This document shows, one piece after another, positions 6,378 through 14,897 of a DNA stretch of 24,796 nucleotides. The notes beneath the pieces are model-generated. The model saw nothing but the letters and a program-made list of their open reading frames with translations. It did no database searches and was not told the DNA's origin. The DNA lies in the IMG/VR virus record IMGVR_UViG_3300006749_000117, positions 1 through 24,796 of that record. One strand, written 5' to 3'. Made by a program: the position numbers and the translations under genes. Source of the stretch: a virus. Positions within the stretch are counted from its first letter, which is position 1, and every line of letters begins with the position of its first letter.

Positions 6378-7876
6378 CAATCAATACAGACTCTAGCACA
6401 AAGTGTTATTCCTGTGACACCTTCACGCCGAGTGATGGCAGTGCCGCCGAGCACACACCATCTTTTAAAAACAGCAGGTTTGTAAGCGGTGAATACCAAG
6501 ACCTAGTAAAGCGCAGAATCTCCGAGAAGATTTGTAAGCTTTATAATTATCAAGTAGGCACACACGACAATAAGAATTGCCACATCGCATCTTATAAAGA
6601 TAAGAGTGGGGTAGTCGTCGGTCAGAAGATACGCTTCTCTGACAAGACTTTTAAAATTATTGGAGATGTAAAAACTCCGTATGGCTGGCAACGCTTTTCC
6701 GACGGCCGCTATCTTGTAATTACTGAGGGAGAGATTGATGCTTTGTCAGTCGCTGAAGTATTCGATGGTAAGTATCCTGTTGTCTCTATTCCTAATGGTG
6801 CCGCCTCTGCTCCTAACTTTTTCAAGAAGCATTTAGATTACTTTGAAGGCTTTGATAATGTTGTCATCATGTTTGATATGGACGAGCAGGGTATCCTTGC
6901 CGCCAAAACCTGTGCATCTATTCTTTCTGTAGGAAAGGCTAAGATAGCTAGGCTTACCGCAAAGGACCCTAACGAGCTTTTGGTAAGCGGTAAAGCAAAG
7001 GATTTGGTTCAGTCTTTCTGGAACGCAGAAGCCTATCGCCCTGATGGTATTGTGCTTGGCACCGATATGTGGGCAAAGATTAACAACAAGGAAAAGGTTG
7101 AGAAGTGCGACTATCCCTACGATAGTTTAAATCGCATCACACGCGGATTACGTGTTGGTGAGATAGTAACCTTCTGCGCTGGTTCGGGGGTAGGCAAGTC
7201 CAGTCTGTGCAGGGAGATCGCTTACTCACTATTAAAACAAGAGCAGAAGCTGGGGTATATAGCGCTTGAAGAATCCATACAGCGCACCGCTATGGGCCTG
7301 ATGGGCATACACGCTAACAAGCCTTTGCATTTGATGGACAACCTGCCGCCAGAAAAGGTAATGAAAGAAGCTTATGATGCTACAGTCGGCTCAGGAAATT
7401 ACGTTACCTACGACCATTGGGGTTCGATTGAATCTGACAATCTCATCAATCGTATTCGATACATGAACAAAGCTTTAGGTTGCAAGTGGATATTCCTTGA
7501 CCATGTTTCGATTGTAGTATCTGGTCAGGACGGGGATGAGCGGAAGATGATTGATATATTAATGACTAAGCTAAGGTCTCTTGTTGAGGAGACTCAGGTA
7601 GGATTGCTGTTAGTATCGCATTTAAAACGCCCAGAGGGTAGAGGCTTTGAAGAGGGAAGAGAGATTACCCTTGGCCATTTACGTGGCTCAGCTGGTTTAG
7701 GACAACTATCCGATATGGTTATTGGCATTGAACGTAACCAGCAGGATGAGGACACCAAGAACCAGAGCACCGTTCGTATTCTAAAGAATCGTTTTAGCGG
7801 CGAAACAGGTATCGCTTGCTATTTAGAGTTTGATAATCAAACATCTCGTTTAACCGAATTAAGTATAGAACTATAA
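6311..7876 (+). CDS. DNA primase/helicase, T7 gp4-like
   Basis: This 521-residue bifunctional replication protein starts at the ATG at 6311; the frame extends to 6281, but the residues before this Met add nothing conserved. A zinc finger with C13, C16, C32 and C35 leads a primase domain with the Toprim motif 'VITEGEIDALS' near 137 and 'VVIMFDMDEQG' near 190. The DnaB-like helicase half has Walker A 'GSGVGKSS' near 291, Walker B 'KWIFLDHV' near 393, and 'LLLVSHLKRP' and 'LRGSAGLGQLSDMVIGIERN' further on. It unwinds DNA and makes primers ahead of the phage polymerase. The first 67 bases overlap endonuclease I. Confidence 0.96.
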   Translation: MADLQSLQTHQPCPDCGSRDALTINTDSSTKCYSCDTFTPSDGSAAEHTPSFKNSRFVSGEYQDLVKRRISEKICKLYNYQVGTHDNKNCHIASYKDKSGVVVGQKIRFSDKTFKIIGDVKTPYGWQRFSDGRYLVITEGEIDALSVAEVFDGKYPVVSIPNGAASAPNFFKKHLDYFEGFDNVVIMFDMDEQGILAAKTCASILSVGKAKIARLTAKDPNELLVSGKAKDLVQSFWNAEAYRPDGIVLGTDMWAKINNKEKVEKCDYPYDSLNRITRGLRVGEIVTFCAGSGVGKSSLCREIAYSLLKQEQKLGYIALEESIQRTAMGLMGIHANKPLHLMDNLPPEKVMKEAYDATVGSGNYVTYDHWGSIESDNLINRIRYMNKALGCKWIFLDHVSIVVSGQDGDERKMIDILMTKLRSLVEETQVGLLLVSHLKRPEGRGFEEGREITLGHLRGSAGLGQLSDMVIGIERNQQDEDTKNQSTVRILKNRFSGETGIACYLEFDNQTSRLTELSIEL

Positions 7877-7884
7877 TAAATAAT

Positions 7885-8082
7885 ATGCCTCATAAATCTT
7901 CAGCAATGCTATTCAAACCAGACACCGAGCAAGTCCTTGTAAGAGGGCTTAACGCGATGACCAAGGCGTGCGACGCCTTATCAAATCAGAATGAAACACT
8001 AAATAAAGACATAGAGAGCATGAAGAAAAAGATACAACGTCTTCAAGAACGTGTTTTGTTAAATGAAGGGAGCAAAGAGTGA
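7885..8082 (+). CDS. Small coiled-coil hypothetical protein
   Basis: This 65-residue protein lies between primase/helicase and polymerase. Residues 20-60 form a heptad-like helix rich in Leu, Asn, Glu and Lys ('ALSNQNETLNKDIESMKKKI'), suggesting a short coiled coil. There is no membrane segment. The start lies in an A/T-only leader (TAATAAATAATATG) without a Shine-Dalgarno sequence, and the stop overlaps the next gene by GTGA. No family is recognised; the position suggests a replication accessory role, which is inference only. Confidence 0.65.
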   Translation: MPHKSSAMLFKPDTEQVLVRGLNAMTKACDALSNQNETLNKDIESMKKKIQRLQERVLLNEGSKE

Positions 8083-8303
8083 TAGCTGATGAAGCTATAA
8101 AATTCGACAACTGTGACGACGCCATCATCGGCGTTGATCAGCGTGGCTATTTAGTATACGACTACAGCAATCTTGTTGAAGTTTTTAAAAAACAAGGAAT
8201 GACGACAGACGAGGCCGTTGAATGGATAGACTACAATGTTCTCGGCGTTAAACCAGACCACTACACAATAATATATACACAGACTTACGATGATATTTTT
8301 TGA
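8079..8303 (+). CDS. Hypothetical phage protein, 74 residues
   Basis: The gene begins with GTG overlapping the upstream stop (GTGA). It is one of the few genes with a good Shine-Dalgarno sequence (GGGAG about 7 bases upstream). The pattern 'DDAIIGVDQRGYLVYDYS' followed by 'MTTDEAVEWIDYNVLG' resembles a small acidic protein found in many phage genomes, with no known function. Its 3' end overlaps the DNA polymerase start by 14 bases. Confidence 0.7.
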   Translation: MIADEAIKFDNCDDAIIGVDQRGYLVYDYSNLVEVFKKQGMTTDEAVEWIDYNVLGVKPDHYTIIYTQTYDDIF

Positions 8304-10080
8304 TTTAGAAACTAATGGAATAAATGACTGGTCTCGCCTTGAAGACCTAGAAAACGTTTGGTGTTTGTGTGCCTTTGACGGGAGCACCAGCATCATGCAC
8401 CGCGCTGTTGGTGATGAGCAGATCAAAGAGTTGTTAAAGCTTTTTGAACAGCACAATTATATTATTGGACATAACTCTGTCGGCTTTGATTACCCTGTTC
8501 TTCAGAAACTATATGGGTTTAGCCATCCTAACGTGTTAGATACCTTAATCATGGCCCGTTGTATTCATCCCGATATAAGAGATGAAGATTTTAAAAGAAA
8601 GAATTTTCCGAAAGATTTGATTGGCCGCCACAGTCTTGACTCTTGGGGCTATCGTATCGGAAGTCACAAAGGCCAGTTCGGCGCTACCTCTGATTGGTCT
8701 TCTTACTCAGACGAAATGGGAGAGTATTGCGAACAAGATGTTAAGGTAACGCGCGATCTTTACCGCCACCTCATGTCTAAGGAAGTTTCTCCGCAAATGA
8801 TAGAGTTGGAGCATAGGTTTGCTTTTGCCATGAGGGCGCAGAATCACAACGGCTTTCCGTTTAATATAAAAGAAGCTGAAAAGCTTTGTGCGGAACTGAC
8901 CTGCCGCAGAGCAGAATTGAAAGAAGAACTACAAGAGTTGTTCCCTGCCCAATTAGTTCCACTTAAAAGTTTTCTTTATAACACGCCAGATGGGAAAGAG
9001 TGGAAGACTAAGAAGGCCGCTACGGAGGCAGGCTACAAGGCTAAAGAAATTGTAAAGGGAAGAAACAAGACTAAGACTATTCCTTTTAATCCAAACTCCA
9101 GAGACCAGATTGCTGAGCATTTGATATCACAAGGCTGGAAGCCTGACGCATACGAGGGCAAGCGCCCAGCTATTAACGAAGCAGTGTTAAATTCTATTGG
9201 TTCTGCTGAAGCTCTAAAGCTTTGTGAATATCTGTTAATAACTAAACGCCTTGGCCAGATTAGCGAAGGCAACCAAGCGTGGTTAAAGTTAGTAAAAGTT
9301 GACCGCATTCACGGCTCGATAAATACTAATGGAGCTGTGTCGGGGAGATGCACACACAACAACCCCAACTTGGCTCAGGTGCCAGCCTCTCGCGCTCCTT
9401 ATGGAGAGCAGTGCAGAAGCTTGTTTCACGCTCCAAAGGGTAAAGTGCTTGTAGGGGCCGACGCCTCTGGCCTAGAGCTTAGATGTCTAGCTCACTATCT
9501 ATGGCCAAAAGATAAAGGAGGCTATGCTAAAGAAATCCTTGAGGGAGACATACACACCACTAATCAGGAGGCGGCAGGGCTTGATACTAGAGACCAAGCC
9601 AAGACATTCATTTACGCTTTCTTGTATGGTGCAGGCGATTCTAAGATTGGTTCTATTGTTGGTGGGTCTAACGCTGACGGCCGTCGTTTAAAACAATCTT
9701 TCATGCAAAAGATACCAGCCATAAGTTATTTGGTCTCTGCCGTGAAACGAAAGGTGGAGATGGATAACACACTTAAAGGGTTGGATGGCCGCATACTTCC
9801 TTGCCGCTCACCGCATAGCGCATTAAATCTTTTACTACAGTCGGCAGGCGCTGTCATCATGAAACAAGCTTTAGTAGACTTCATTGATAGTGCTCGTTTG
9901 CCTTATGAATTACATGGCAACATTCACGATGAAGTTCAGTTTAGCTGTGATGCTGAGCACGCAGACGAGCTAGGTAGTTTGTTTTGCACTTCTTTAAAAA
10001 CAGCAGGTAAAAAGCTCAACTTCCGATGCCCTTTAGATGGGGAATATAGCATCGGAAAAACGTGGGCAGAAACACACTAA
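8290..10080 (+). CDS. Family A DNA polymerase with 3'-5' exonuclease, T7 gp5-like
   Basis: This 596-residue polymerase replicates the genome. The exonuclease domain has D5 and E7 in 'FFDLETNG' (same numbering as T7), 'GHNSVGFDYP' near 61 and 'EQDVKVTRDLY' near 147. The polymerase domain has 'NTNGAVSGRCTH', motif A 'GADASGLELRCLAHYL' near 390, motif B 'DQAKTFIYAFLYGAGD' near 434 and motif C 'NIHDEVQ' near 546. It is about 100 residues shorter than T7 gp5. Part of the loss falls in the thumb insertion that binds thioredoxin in T7: here about 49 residues, lysine-rich, against about 70. Use of host thioredoxin is therefore uncertain. The start overlaps the preceding gene. Confidence 0.96.
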   Translation: MIFFDLETNGINDWSRLEDLENVWCLCAFDGSTSIMHRAVGDEQIKELLKLFEQHNYIIGHNSVGFDYPVLQKLYGFSHPNVLDTLIMARCIHPDIRDEDFKRKNFPKDLIGRHSLDSWGYRIGSHKGQFGATSDWSSYSDEMGEYCEQDVKVTRDLYRHLMSKEVSPQMIELEHRFAFAMRAQNHNGFPFNIKEAEKLCAELTCRRAELKEELQELFPAQLVPLKSFLYNTPDGKEWKTKKAATEAGYKAKEIVKGRNKTKTIPFNPNSRDQIAEHLISQGWKPDAYEGKRPAINEAVLNSIGSAEALKLCEYLLITKRLGQISEGNQAWLKLVKVDRIHGSINTNGAVSGRCTHNNPNLAQVPASRAPYGEQCRSLFHAPKGKVLVGADASGLELRCLAHYLWPKDKGGYAKEILEGDIHTTNQEAAGLDTRDQAKTFIYAFLYGAGDSKIGSIVGGSNADGRRLKQSFMQKIPAISYLVSAVKRKVEMDNTLKGLDGRILPCRSPHSALNLLLQSAGAVIMKQALVDFIDSARLPYELHGNIHDEVQFSCDAEHADELGSLFCTSLKTAGKKLNFRCPLDGEYSIGKTWAETH

Positions 10081-10083
10081 TAT

Positions 10084-10566
10084 ATGGCATACCAAAATAA
10101 GTTTGATAAGACAGGCAGGGCCAGCCAACAAGGCGCGAAGGCAGAACAGGTTTTTAAAGAATCTGTGGATGCTTTTTTTGATGTAGATATAAGTCCTTCA
10201 GACTTGGTAAATCAATTTAAGCATATTGACTACCACTGCGATCTTCCGATGACCGTAGATGTTAAAGCTATTAAAGACCCCGAAACTATCTGGGTTGAAT
10301 TAAAGAATGTTCAAGGCAAAGAGGGCTGGCTTTATGGCGAAGCCACTCACATTGCTTTTCAAAGACCGTTAGGTTTTGTTGTTGTTAGACGTCTCCACTT
10401 GCTAGAGCTTGTTGAAAGGCTTGTTGATATGGACGCTATGGTATCTTCGCCAGCGGAGTGTCTATACAAGCTTTATAGCCGTAGCAAGTGGGGGCGCAAA
10501 GACCTTCTAACAACTATAAAACCAGCCGACCTTAACACACTTCCCTACGTGCTTATAAAGAAATGA
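10084..10566 (+). CDS. Putative PD-(D/E)XK-fold nuclease-like protein
   Basis: This 160-residue protein lies between polymerase and exonuclease. An N-terminal 'QGAKAEQVF' helix (E21), then 'HIDYH' (D49) and 'TVDVKA' (D59, K61), give the E...D...DxK layout of PD-(D/E)XK nucleases. 'IWVELKNVQGKEGWLYGEA' and a hydrophobic strand 'GFVVVRR' follow. Similar genes occur at this position in marine podoviruses as unknowns. A DNA-processing role next to the exonuclease is inference; the fold could be an inactive relative. The stop overlaps the exonuclease start (ATGA). Confidence 0.6.
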   Translation: MAYQNKFDKTGRASQQGAKAEQVFKESVDAFFDVDISPSDLVNQFKHIDYHCDLPMTVDVKAIKDPETIWVELKNVQGKEGWLYGEATHIAFQRPLGFVVVRRLHLLELVERLVDMDAMVSSPAECLYKLYSRSKWGRKDLLTTIKPADLNTLPYVLIKK

Positions 10567-11261
10567 AAACTGTATTAATTGACGGAGACCAAATTGCTTA
10601 CCTGTGTTGTTTTGCGTGTGAACACGAAATTGACTGGGGTGAAAACGATATCACTTTAACAACATCTAAGTTCGACTTAGCGAGTGCTTTAGATTCTCAG
10701 ATTAAAAAGGCATTAAAGGAAACCGAAGCCACTTCTGCTCGCATTGCTGTCTCTAACGATGAGAACTTTCGCAAAGATATATACAGTGATTACAAGGCTA
10801 ACCGCACCGCTCGTAAACCTCTTGGCCTTAAGTGGTGCCTTGAATATTTACAAGAAAAGTATAAGGCCGAAACTCATATAGGCATCGAAGCCGACGACCT
10901 TATTGGTATCTGGGCCGCCAATAACCACGACAATATTATATGGGCAACAGACAAGGACTATCTTACTGTCCCTTGTATGTTATATCGCTGTAATGAGTTG
11001 TTGATTATCTCTGAAGAAGAGGCTGACCACTACTTGCGGTTGCAGACAATGGTCGGAGACACGGCTGATAACTACAAAGGCGCAAAAGGCTTTGGTGAGA
11101 AGACTGCTACAAGATGGCTAGAAGAACACGGCGACACTTGGGAGTCTGTTGCCGCCGCCTTTAAAAAGGCAGGACAAACTAAAGAGGATTTTATTATGAA
11201 CGCAAGGCTGGCTCGGATTCTCCGCAGTCTTAAAGATTTAGATTGGTCTCCAGATGAATAA
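10563..11261 (+). CDS. 5'-3' exonuclease, T7 gp6-like (FEN family)
   Basis: This 232-residue protein has the metal-binding acidic residues of the FEN/5' nuclease family: D7 and D9 in 'VLIDGDQIAY', 'IEADDLIG' near 109, 'WATDKDYLTVP' near 124, and 'MVGDTADNYKGAKGFGEKTA' near 163, which includes the helix-3-turn-helix DNA-binding loop. It should degrade host DNA and remove primers. It is shorter than T7 gp6 (300). The arrangement with polymerase upstream is as in T7. The 3' end overlaps the next gene by 8 bases. Confidence 0.93.
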   Translation: MKTVLIDGDQIAYLCCFACEHEIDWGENDITLTTSKFDLASALDSQIKKALKETEATSARIAVSNDENFRKDIYSDYKANRTARKPLGLKWCLEYLQEKYKAETHIGIEADDLIGIWAANNHDNIIWATDKDYLTVPCMLYRCNELLIISEEEADHYLRLQTMVGDTADNYKGAKGFGEKTATRWLEEHGDTWESVAAAFKKAGQTKEDFIMNARLARILRSLKDLDWSPDE

Positions 11262-11598
11262 ATTACCTGATAGTGGTGAGCGCAGTGAGTTTGATACAGG
11301 AGCTGTGCGTGATGCCATGCAAGGCAAGGGATGTCCTAGCCTGCTTCCTGTAGCTGCTTTGAGAGCTGCTTCTAAAAGATTTGAAGATGGAGCCAATAAG
11401 TATGGGCGAAACAATTGGCAGAAAGGTATCCCTCTTTCTAGATATGTTGACGCTCTTTATCGCCACCTTTGGGCCTACATGGACGGATGCGACGCAGAAG
11501 ATCATGGAGGCGCTGTAATCTGGAACGCTATGTGTCTTGTTCAAACCAAGGCATGGATTGATTCAGGCAAACTTCCACCAGAACTTAACGACTTATAA
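11254..11598 (+). CDS. dATP/dGTP diphosphohydrolase-like protein (DUF5664 type)
   Basis: This 114-residue protein shows the DUF5664 signature: 'FDTGAVRDAMQGKG', 'LLPVAALRAASKRFEDGANK', 'YGRNNWQKGIPLSRYVDA', 'RHLWAYMDG' and 'DAEDHGGAVIWNAM'. The helical fold with ExxH/ExxD-type acidic residues is related to MazG-like nucleotide pyrophosphohydrolases. Characterised relatives in phages act on dGTP/dATP. It probably adjusts the nucleotide pool, or removes a nucleotide signal, during replication. It sits at the end of the replication module, overlapping the exonuclease by 8 bases. No purZ-like gene is in the window, so there is no sign here of a 2-aminoadenine genome. Confidence 0.8.
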   Translation: MNKLPDSGERSEFDTGAVRDAMQGKGCPSLLPVAALRAASKRFEDGANKYGRNNWQKGIPLSRYVDALYRHLWAYMDGCDAEDHGGAVIWNAMCLVQTKAWIDSGKLPPELNDL

Positions 11599-11614
11599 TA
11601 TAGGAGACACGTAT

Positions 11615-11812
11615 ATGAATGAATTTCCCACAATAACAAAGGCCGTATTAAAAGCTTTAGAAGAGCGGTTTCCCATGAAAGACTTTGGGCAGACCAATGA
11701 TATAAATAAATTAAACTTTCATTACGGCCAACGCTCCGTTCTTTCTTTTCTTAAATCTGAATATAATATTCAAAATCAAAACATCCTAAATAAACCTCAA
11801 ATAACTAAATAA
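11615..11812 (+). CDS. Hypothetical protein, 65 residues
   Basis: The ATG at 11615 is preceded by TAGGAG, one of very few clear Shine-Dalgarno sequences here, which rules out the longer frame from 11537. The sequence 'AVLKALEERFPMKDF' then 'GQRSVLSFLKSEY' suggests a small helical protein. Similar 'LExxFP...G..SVixFL' proteins are common in phages next to structural genes; the function is unknown. The strong ribosome site suggests expression independent of the upstream operon. Confidence 0.7.
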   Translation: MNEFPTITKAVLKALEERFPMKDFGQTNDINKLNFHYGQRSVLSFLKSEYNIQNQNILNKPQITK

Positions 11813-11814
11813 TT

Positions 11815-12018
11815 ATGGGTTCCGCACCAAAAATTCCTGATCCCGCGCCCCCTCCCGCACCCCCTCCTCCTCCTACTGAAGTAGCGGAGAAAGTAAAAAA
11901 ACCTACAGCTCGTCGCGCTGAAGCCAGCAAGCGTCGCGGCACTTCTGCTCTCACAATCCGTCGTCCTTCCGTCAATGTTGGTGGTGGTAGGGCTGCTGGA
12001 GCTAACCTCCCTTATTAA
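11815..12018 (+). CDS. Proline-rich small virion-associated candidate
   Basis: This 67-residue protein begins with a polyproline segment ('PDPAPPPAPPPPP') and continues with a basic stretch ('KKPTARRAEASKRRG'). It ends 'GTSALTIRRPSVNVGGGRAA' and 'GANLPY'. This composition, with the 'RRGTSALTI...G.N.P' ending, is typical of small podovirus proteins near the portal, in roughly the place of T7 gp7.3, a tail assembly protein. The analogy is by position and composition only. The start lies in the A/T leader TAAATAATTATG. Confidence 0.6.
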   Translation: MGSAPKIPDPAPPPAPPPPPTEVAEKVKKPTARRAEASKRRGTSALTIRRPSVNVGGGRAAGANLPY

Positions 12019-12022
12019 TATT

Positions 12023-12310
12023 ATGGCCTTAAATTCTCTTAATACTACCATCACTGCAAGTGGTTCTACAGCTGTTCCAGATTGGAATGGACGCCTTGGC
12101 GCCTTTCTTGTTTCAGGAACATTTAATGGTGCAACCGTCAAACTTGAACATCAGATTGGTTCTGAGTGGGTTGCTCTTGGAAGTGACACTACTGTTACTT
12201 CTTCGGGTGGTGCTCAGTTCATTACCCCTCAAGACCAACTTCGCGTTACGGTATCAGGGGCTGGAGGTTCTACCAACCTTACAGTTGTAGTAAAACCTCT
12301 TGTCGTCTAA
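12023..12310 (+). CDS. Small beta-rich hypothetical protein
   Basis: This 95-residue protein is rich in Thr, Ser, Gly and Val, with alternating hydrophobic strands ('GRLGAFLVSGTFNGATVKLE' and 'STNLTVVVKPLVV'). It has no signal peptide, charged clusters or membrane helix. The composition suggests a small beta sandwich, perhaps a virion decoration or fibre-associated protein. It starts four bases after the proline-rich gene and precedes the adhesin gene. No family is recognised. Confidence 0.65.
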   Translation: MALNSLNTTITASGSTAVPDWNGRLGAFLVSGTFNGATVKLEHQIGSEWVALGSDTTVTSSGGAQFITPQDQLRVTVSGAGGSTNLTVVVKPLVV

Positions 12311-12322
12311 CATCGTTTATAG

Positions 12323-14662
12323 ATGCTCAACCAGCGCCTTACTCGAAACCTGTTTACAGGCCAGACCGAACCCTTAACCGCTCCTCTTTCTTTTGATTTT
12401 ACAGAAGATTTAGGTGACAAAAGAAAACTTTCTCTTTTCAGTCAGAATGGTGGGGCCGCCGCCGCTTATTCGTTGAGGGCCTTGGGTAGTTATAACGAAA
12501 AGGTAGTGCGTGTGCGGCGCGGAAGTGATAACGAGGAACGCGATTTCTCATCTGTTGATGCTCTTTCGGGTGGATTGACTTCGTTTGTAAACGCTCAGGT
12601 AGTAGCACCTCTAGATATACAAGAGCTAACCGCAACGGGTCGTGATGGTGACTTCCTTATTGCCAAGGCGGCTTACTCACTTCGTAGCCTAGGGACACGT
12701 CAGGCTACCGTGGCGGCTACTGGAGATACCGTAGCCCGTACTGATGGTCAATATGTAGCACAGGTTCGTCGTAGCTCTGACGATGCTCTGAAGTCCTTTA
12801 CGGCAACTGAGGTTACTGATGGAACTTTGCTAGCTTTTACTAATGCAGATTACGCTAAATACACATCTGACTTTAGTGCTGGAACTAATAGTTGGGGAGA
12901 TTCACTTGATGATCTTACTGCGGCTGGTAATATTGATGGTATTGGAGGATTGGATAATAATTTACGATTAACTATAGGGTCAGCCACTAGTCAGCACAGA
13001 GCGTTTAGAAGTAACATTTTTCCAGTAAGTCAAAAAATTAATTTTTCAATTAGAGTATTTATTCCATCTACTAACTCAGTCGTTGATTCATTTCGTATTT
13101 CTGACGCTTCAGGCACTCACATTGTTGCAAGCACGACTCCTGCACAAGACCAATGGGTTACAGTAACCGCAAGTAATGTAACTCCAACTAATAATTCTGG
13201 TCAGTTAAGACTATTTCTTCAAGATGGAGGAGTTGACAACTTTGCTGGCAATGGCTCCGATGTAATATATGTAAGAGAGGTAGTAGTTACTCAGGTTACA
13301 TCAGACGGACTCGTTAGAACTTGGTATGACCAAAGTGTAACCAATCAATCAGGAGATACAGCAACAGGTAATCACGCAGTTCAAGCAACTGCTGCAAGTC
13401 AGCCTAAGATTGTTAATGCTGGAGCTTTGGTCAAGGATGGCGAGATTGCTGGACTTGACTTTGATGGTGATGACTTTTTAGTTGCCCCTTCAGCATCATT
13501 GCTTACGAGTCCTTTTTCACTGTTCTCTGCGAGCGTTAGAGATACAACTGGATATACTGTTTCAATTTCAAAAAGCACCGCAGCCAACAGATATTTTGGT
13601 GTCCAAGAGGCGACAAGCACATCTATTGCTGCCCCAAGAAATTCCACTTCAGGTGTTTCGGTATCAGCTAGCGCTTCTGGAAGTGACCGCCTTACCTTTG
13701 CTGTAACCACTGGTGAAACTTCTACCAGTGTAGGTGCTAAGGGTGGGACTCTTGTCAATACAACTGGCGACTACGGAAACGATTTTCGTGCTACCGATGG
13801 CATGAACCAAATTGCTATTGGTGTTTTGAGGACTGTAAACCCAAGTGGTTATTTTAACGGACGTATCCGTGAGATTATTTTCTACAACTCCGACCAGTCA
13901 GCCAACCGCACAGCCATTGAAGCTAACATTGGTGAAGCCTACAGCATTGACCTACCATCTGGTGTAGACGCAGGGTTTGACCAAGTGGACGGCTTTGTAG
14001 AGACTTGGTATGACCAGTCAGGCAACGGAAGGCATTCGACTAATACTACCGCAACTCAACAACCTCTTATTGTTGAAGCAGGCGTATTTCAAAATGGGTT
14101 GAAGTTTACTCATACTGATACTACCAACGGGAAAAGGTTATTTGTGCCTCGCACCCAAGCAGAATTAGGGGGTGCGTTTGCTTTTGTTTGGGTAGGTAAA
14201 GTAACCGAATCAGATACTTCTTTTAATAATCTTCTTGGAGGACTTAGGGGTGTTCAAAGTTATGCTACTGGAACTACTGGAATAGCTATTAAATCCAGCG
14301 ATGGAACTGTTTCTTTTATAAATGAATCAGCAACTAACGCAAGAACAAGCTCTAACAGTTCAACTGCTACAACATTGAACGAGGACTTCGTTGCATTTGC
14401 TACTTATGAAGAGGCTGAATCAGGCCCTGAGACTGTGCTTTCGATAAATGGAAACCGTCAGTTCTTTAGTTTTGGTAGTTCTTATAACTTATCAAGCACA
14501 AAAGATATTGGTATTATGAATGCTACGGGCAGTTCAGGTGGTTACAGAACGCAAGAAAGCCCAACGGGAATATGCCGAGAAGTATTAGTCTACGATACTC
14601 ATCAAGGCGACCATCGTTTAACCATTGAAAATAACATTAACAATCAATACGACCTATTCTAA
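12323..14662 (+). CDS. Mosaic adhesin/tail fibre protein with LamG-like domains
   Basis: This 779-residue protein carries repeated modules seen in phage tail proteins and in arabinofuranosidase-type catalytic domains: 'AAYSLRALGSY' with 'VRVRRGSDNEERDF' near 47-75, a second 'AAYSLRSLGT' near 115, 'VRTWYDQS' near 333 and 'ETWYDQSGNGRHST' near 560. LamG-like beta-sandwich regions follow each WYDQS block, the first ending 'FNGRIREIIFYNSDQSANRT' near 520 and the second 'CREVLVYDTHQGDHRLTIEN' at the C terminus. Residues 172-330 look like an inserted carbohydrate-binding-type domain. It probably binds host surface glycans. No catalytic residues for glycan cleavage can be confirmed. It precedes the portal gene, not the usual distal position of T7 gp17. 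Confidence 0.75.
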   Translation: MLNQRLTRNLFTGQTEPLTAPLSFDFTEDLGDKRKLSLFSQNGGAAAAYSLRALGSYNEKVVRVRRGSDNEERDFSSVDALSGGLTSFVNAQVVAPLDIQELTATGRDGDFLIAKAAYSLRSLGTRQATVAATGDTVARTDGQYVAQVRRSSDDALKSFTATEVTDGTLLAFTNADYAKYTSDFSAGTNSWGDSLDDLTAAGNIDGIGGLDNNLRLTIGSATSQHRAFRSNIFPVSQKINFSIRVFIPSTNSVVDSFRISDASGTHIVASTTPAQDQWVTVTASNVTPTNNSGQLRLFLQDGGVDNFAGNGSDVIYVREVVVTQVTSDGLVRTWYDQSVTNQSGDTATGNHAVQATAASQPKIVNAGALVKDGEIAGLDFDGDDFLVAPSASLLTSPFSLFSASVRDTTGYTVSISKSTAANRYFGVQEATSTSIAAPRNSTSGVSVSASASGSDRLTFAVTTGETSTSVGAKGGTLVNTTGDYGNDFRATDGMNQIAIGVLRTVNPSGYFNGRIREIIFYNSDQSANRTAIEANIGEAYSIDLPSGVDAGFDQVDGFVETWYDQSGNGRHSTNTTATQQPLIVEAGVFQNGLKFTHTDTTNGKRLFVPRTQAELGGAFAFVWVGKVTESDTSFNNLLGGLRGVQSYATGTTGIAIKSSDGTVSFINESATNARTSSNSSTATTLNEDFVAFATYEEAESGPETVLSINGNRQFFSFGSSYNLSSTKDIGIMNATGSSGGYRTQESPTGICREVLVYDTHQGDHRLTIENNINNQYDLF

Positions 14663-14892
14663 TGCCCTACTTAATATTCACAAGCAAAGAGGCCGCCATT
14701 GAGCGAGCCGATGAAGAAGGTAAAGACAACAACTTCTCTCACTGGACTAAAGGTAAAGGCACCCGATGGTTAACTTTTCCAGTTCCTACAATTGATGGGC
14801 TATGGGCTTTGGATGTTACTGATTATGATCTGGATGCTGGTGAAGACTCAGCCACTATAGATGCTTACATTCCCCTACCTGACGAAGACTAA
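14662..14892 (+). CDS. Small hypothetical protein following the adhesin
   Basis: This 76-residue protein is coupled to the adhesin by a one-base TAATG overlap. 'MPYLIFTSKEAAIERADEEG' and 'TIDGLWALDVTDY' resemble small acidic proteins found directly after phage tail fibre genes. The role is unknown; a fibre assembly chaperone is possible from position. The C terminus is acidic ('PLPDED'). Confidence 0.65.
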   Translation: MPYLIFTSKEAAIERADEEGKDNNFSHWTKGKGTRWLTFPVPTIDGLWALDVTDYDLDAGEDSATIDAYIPLPDED

Positions 14893-14897
14893 ATGCT

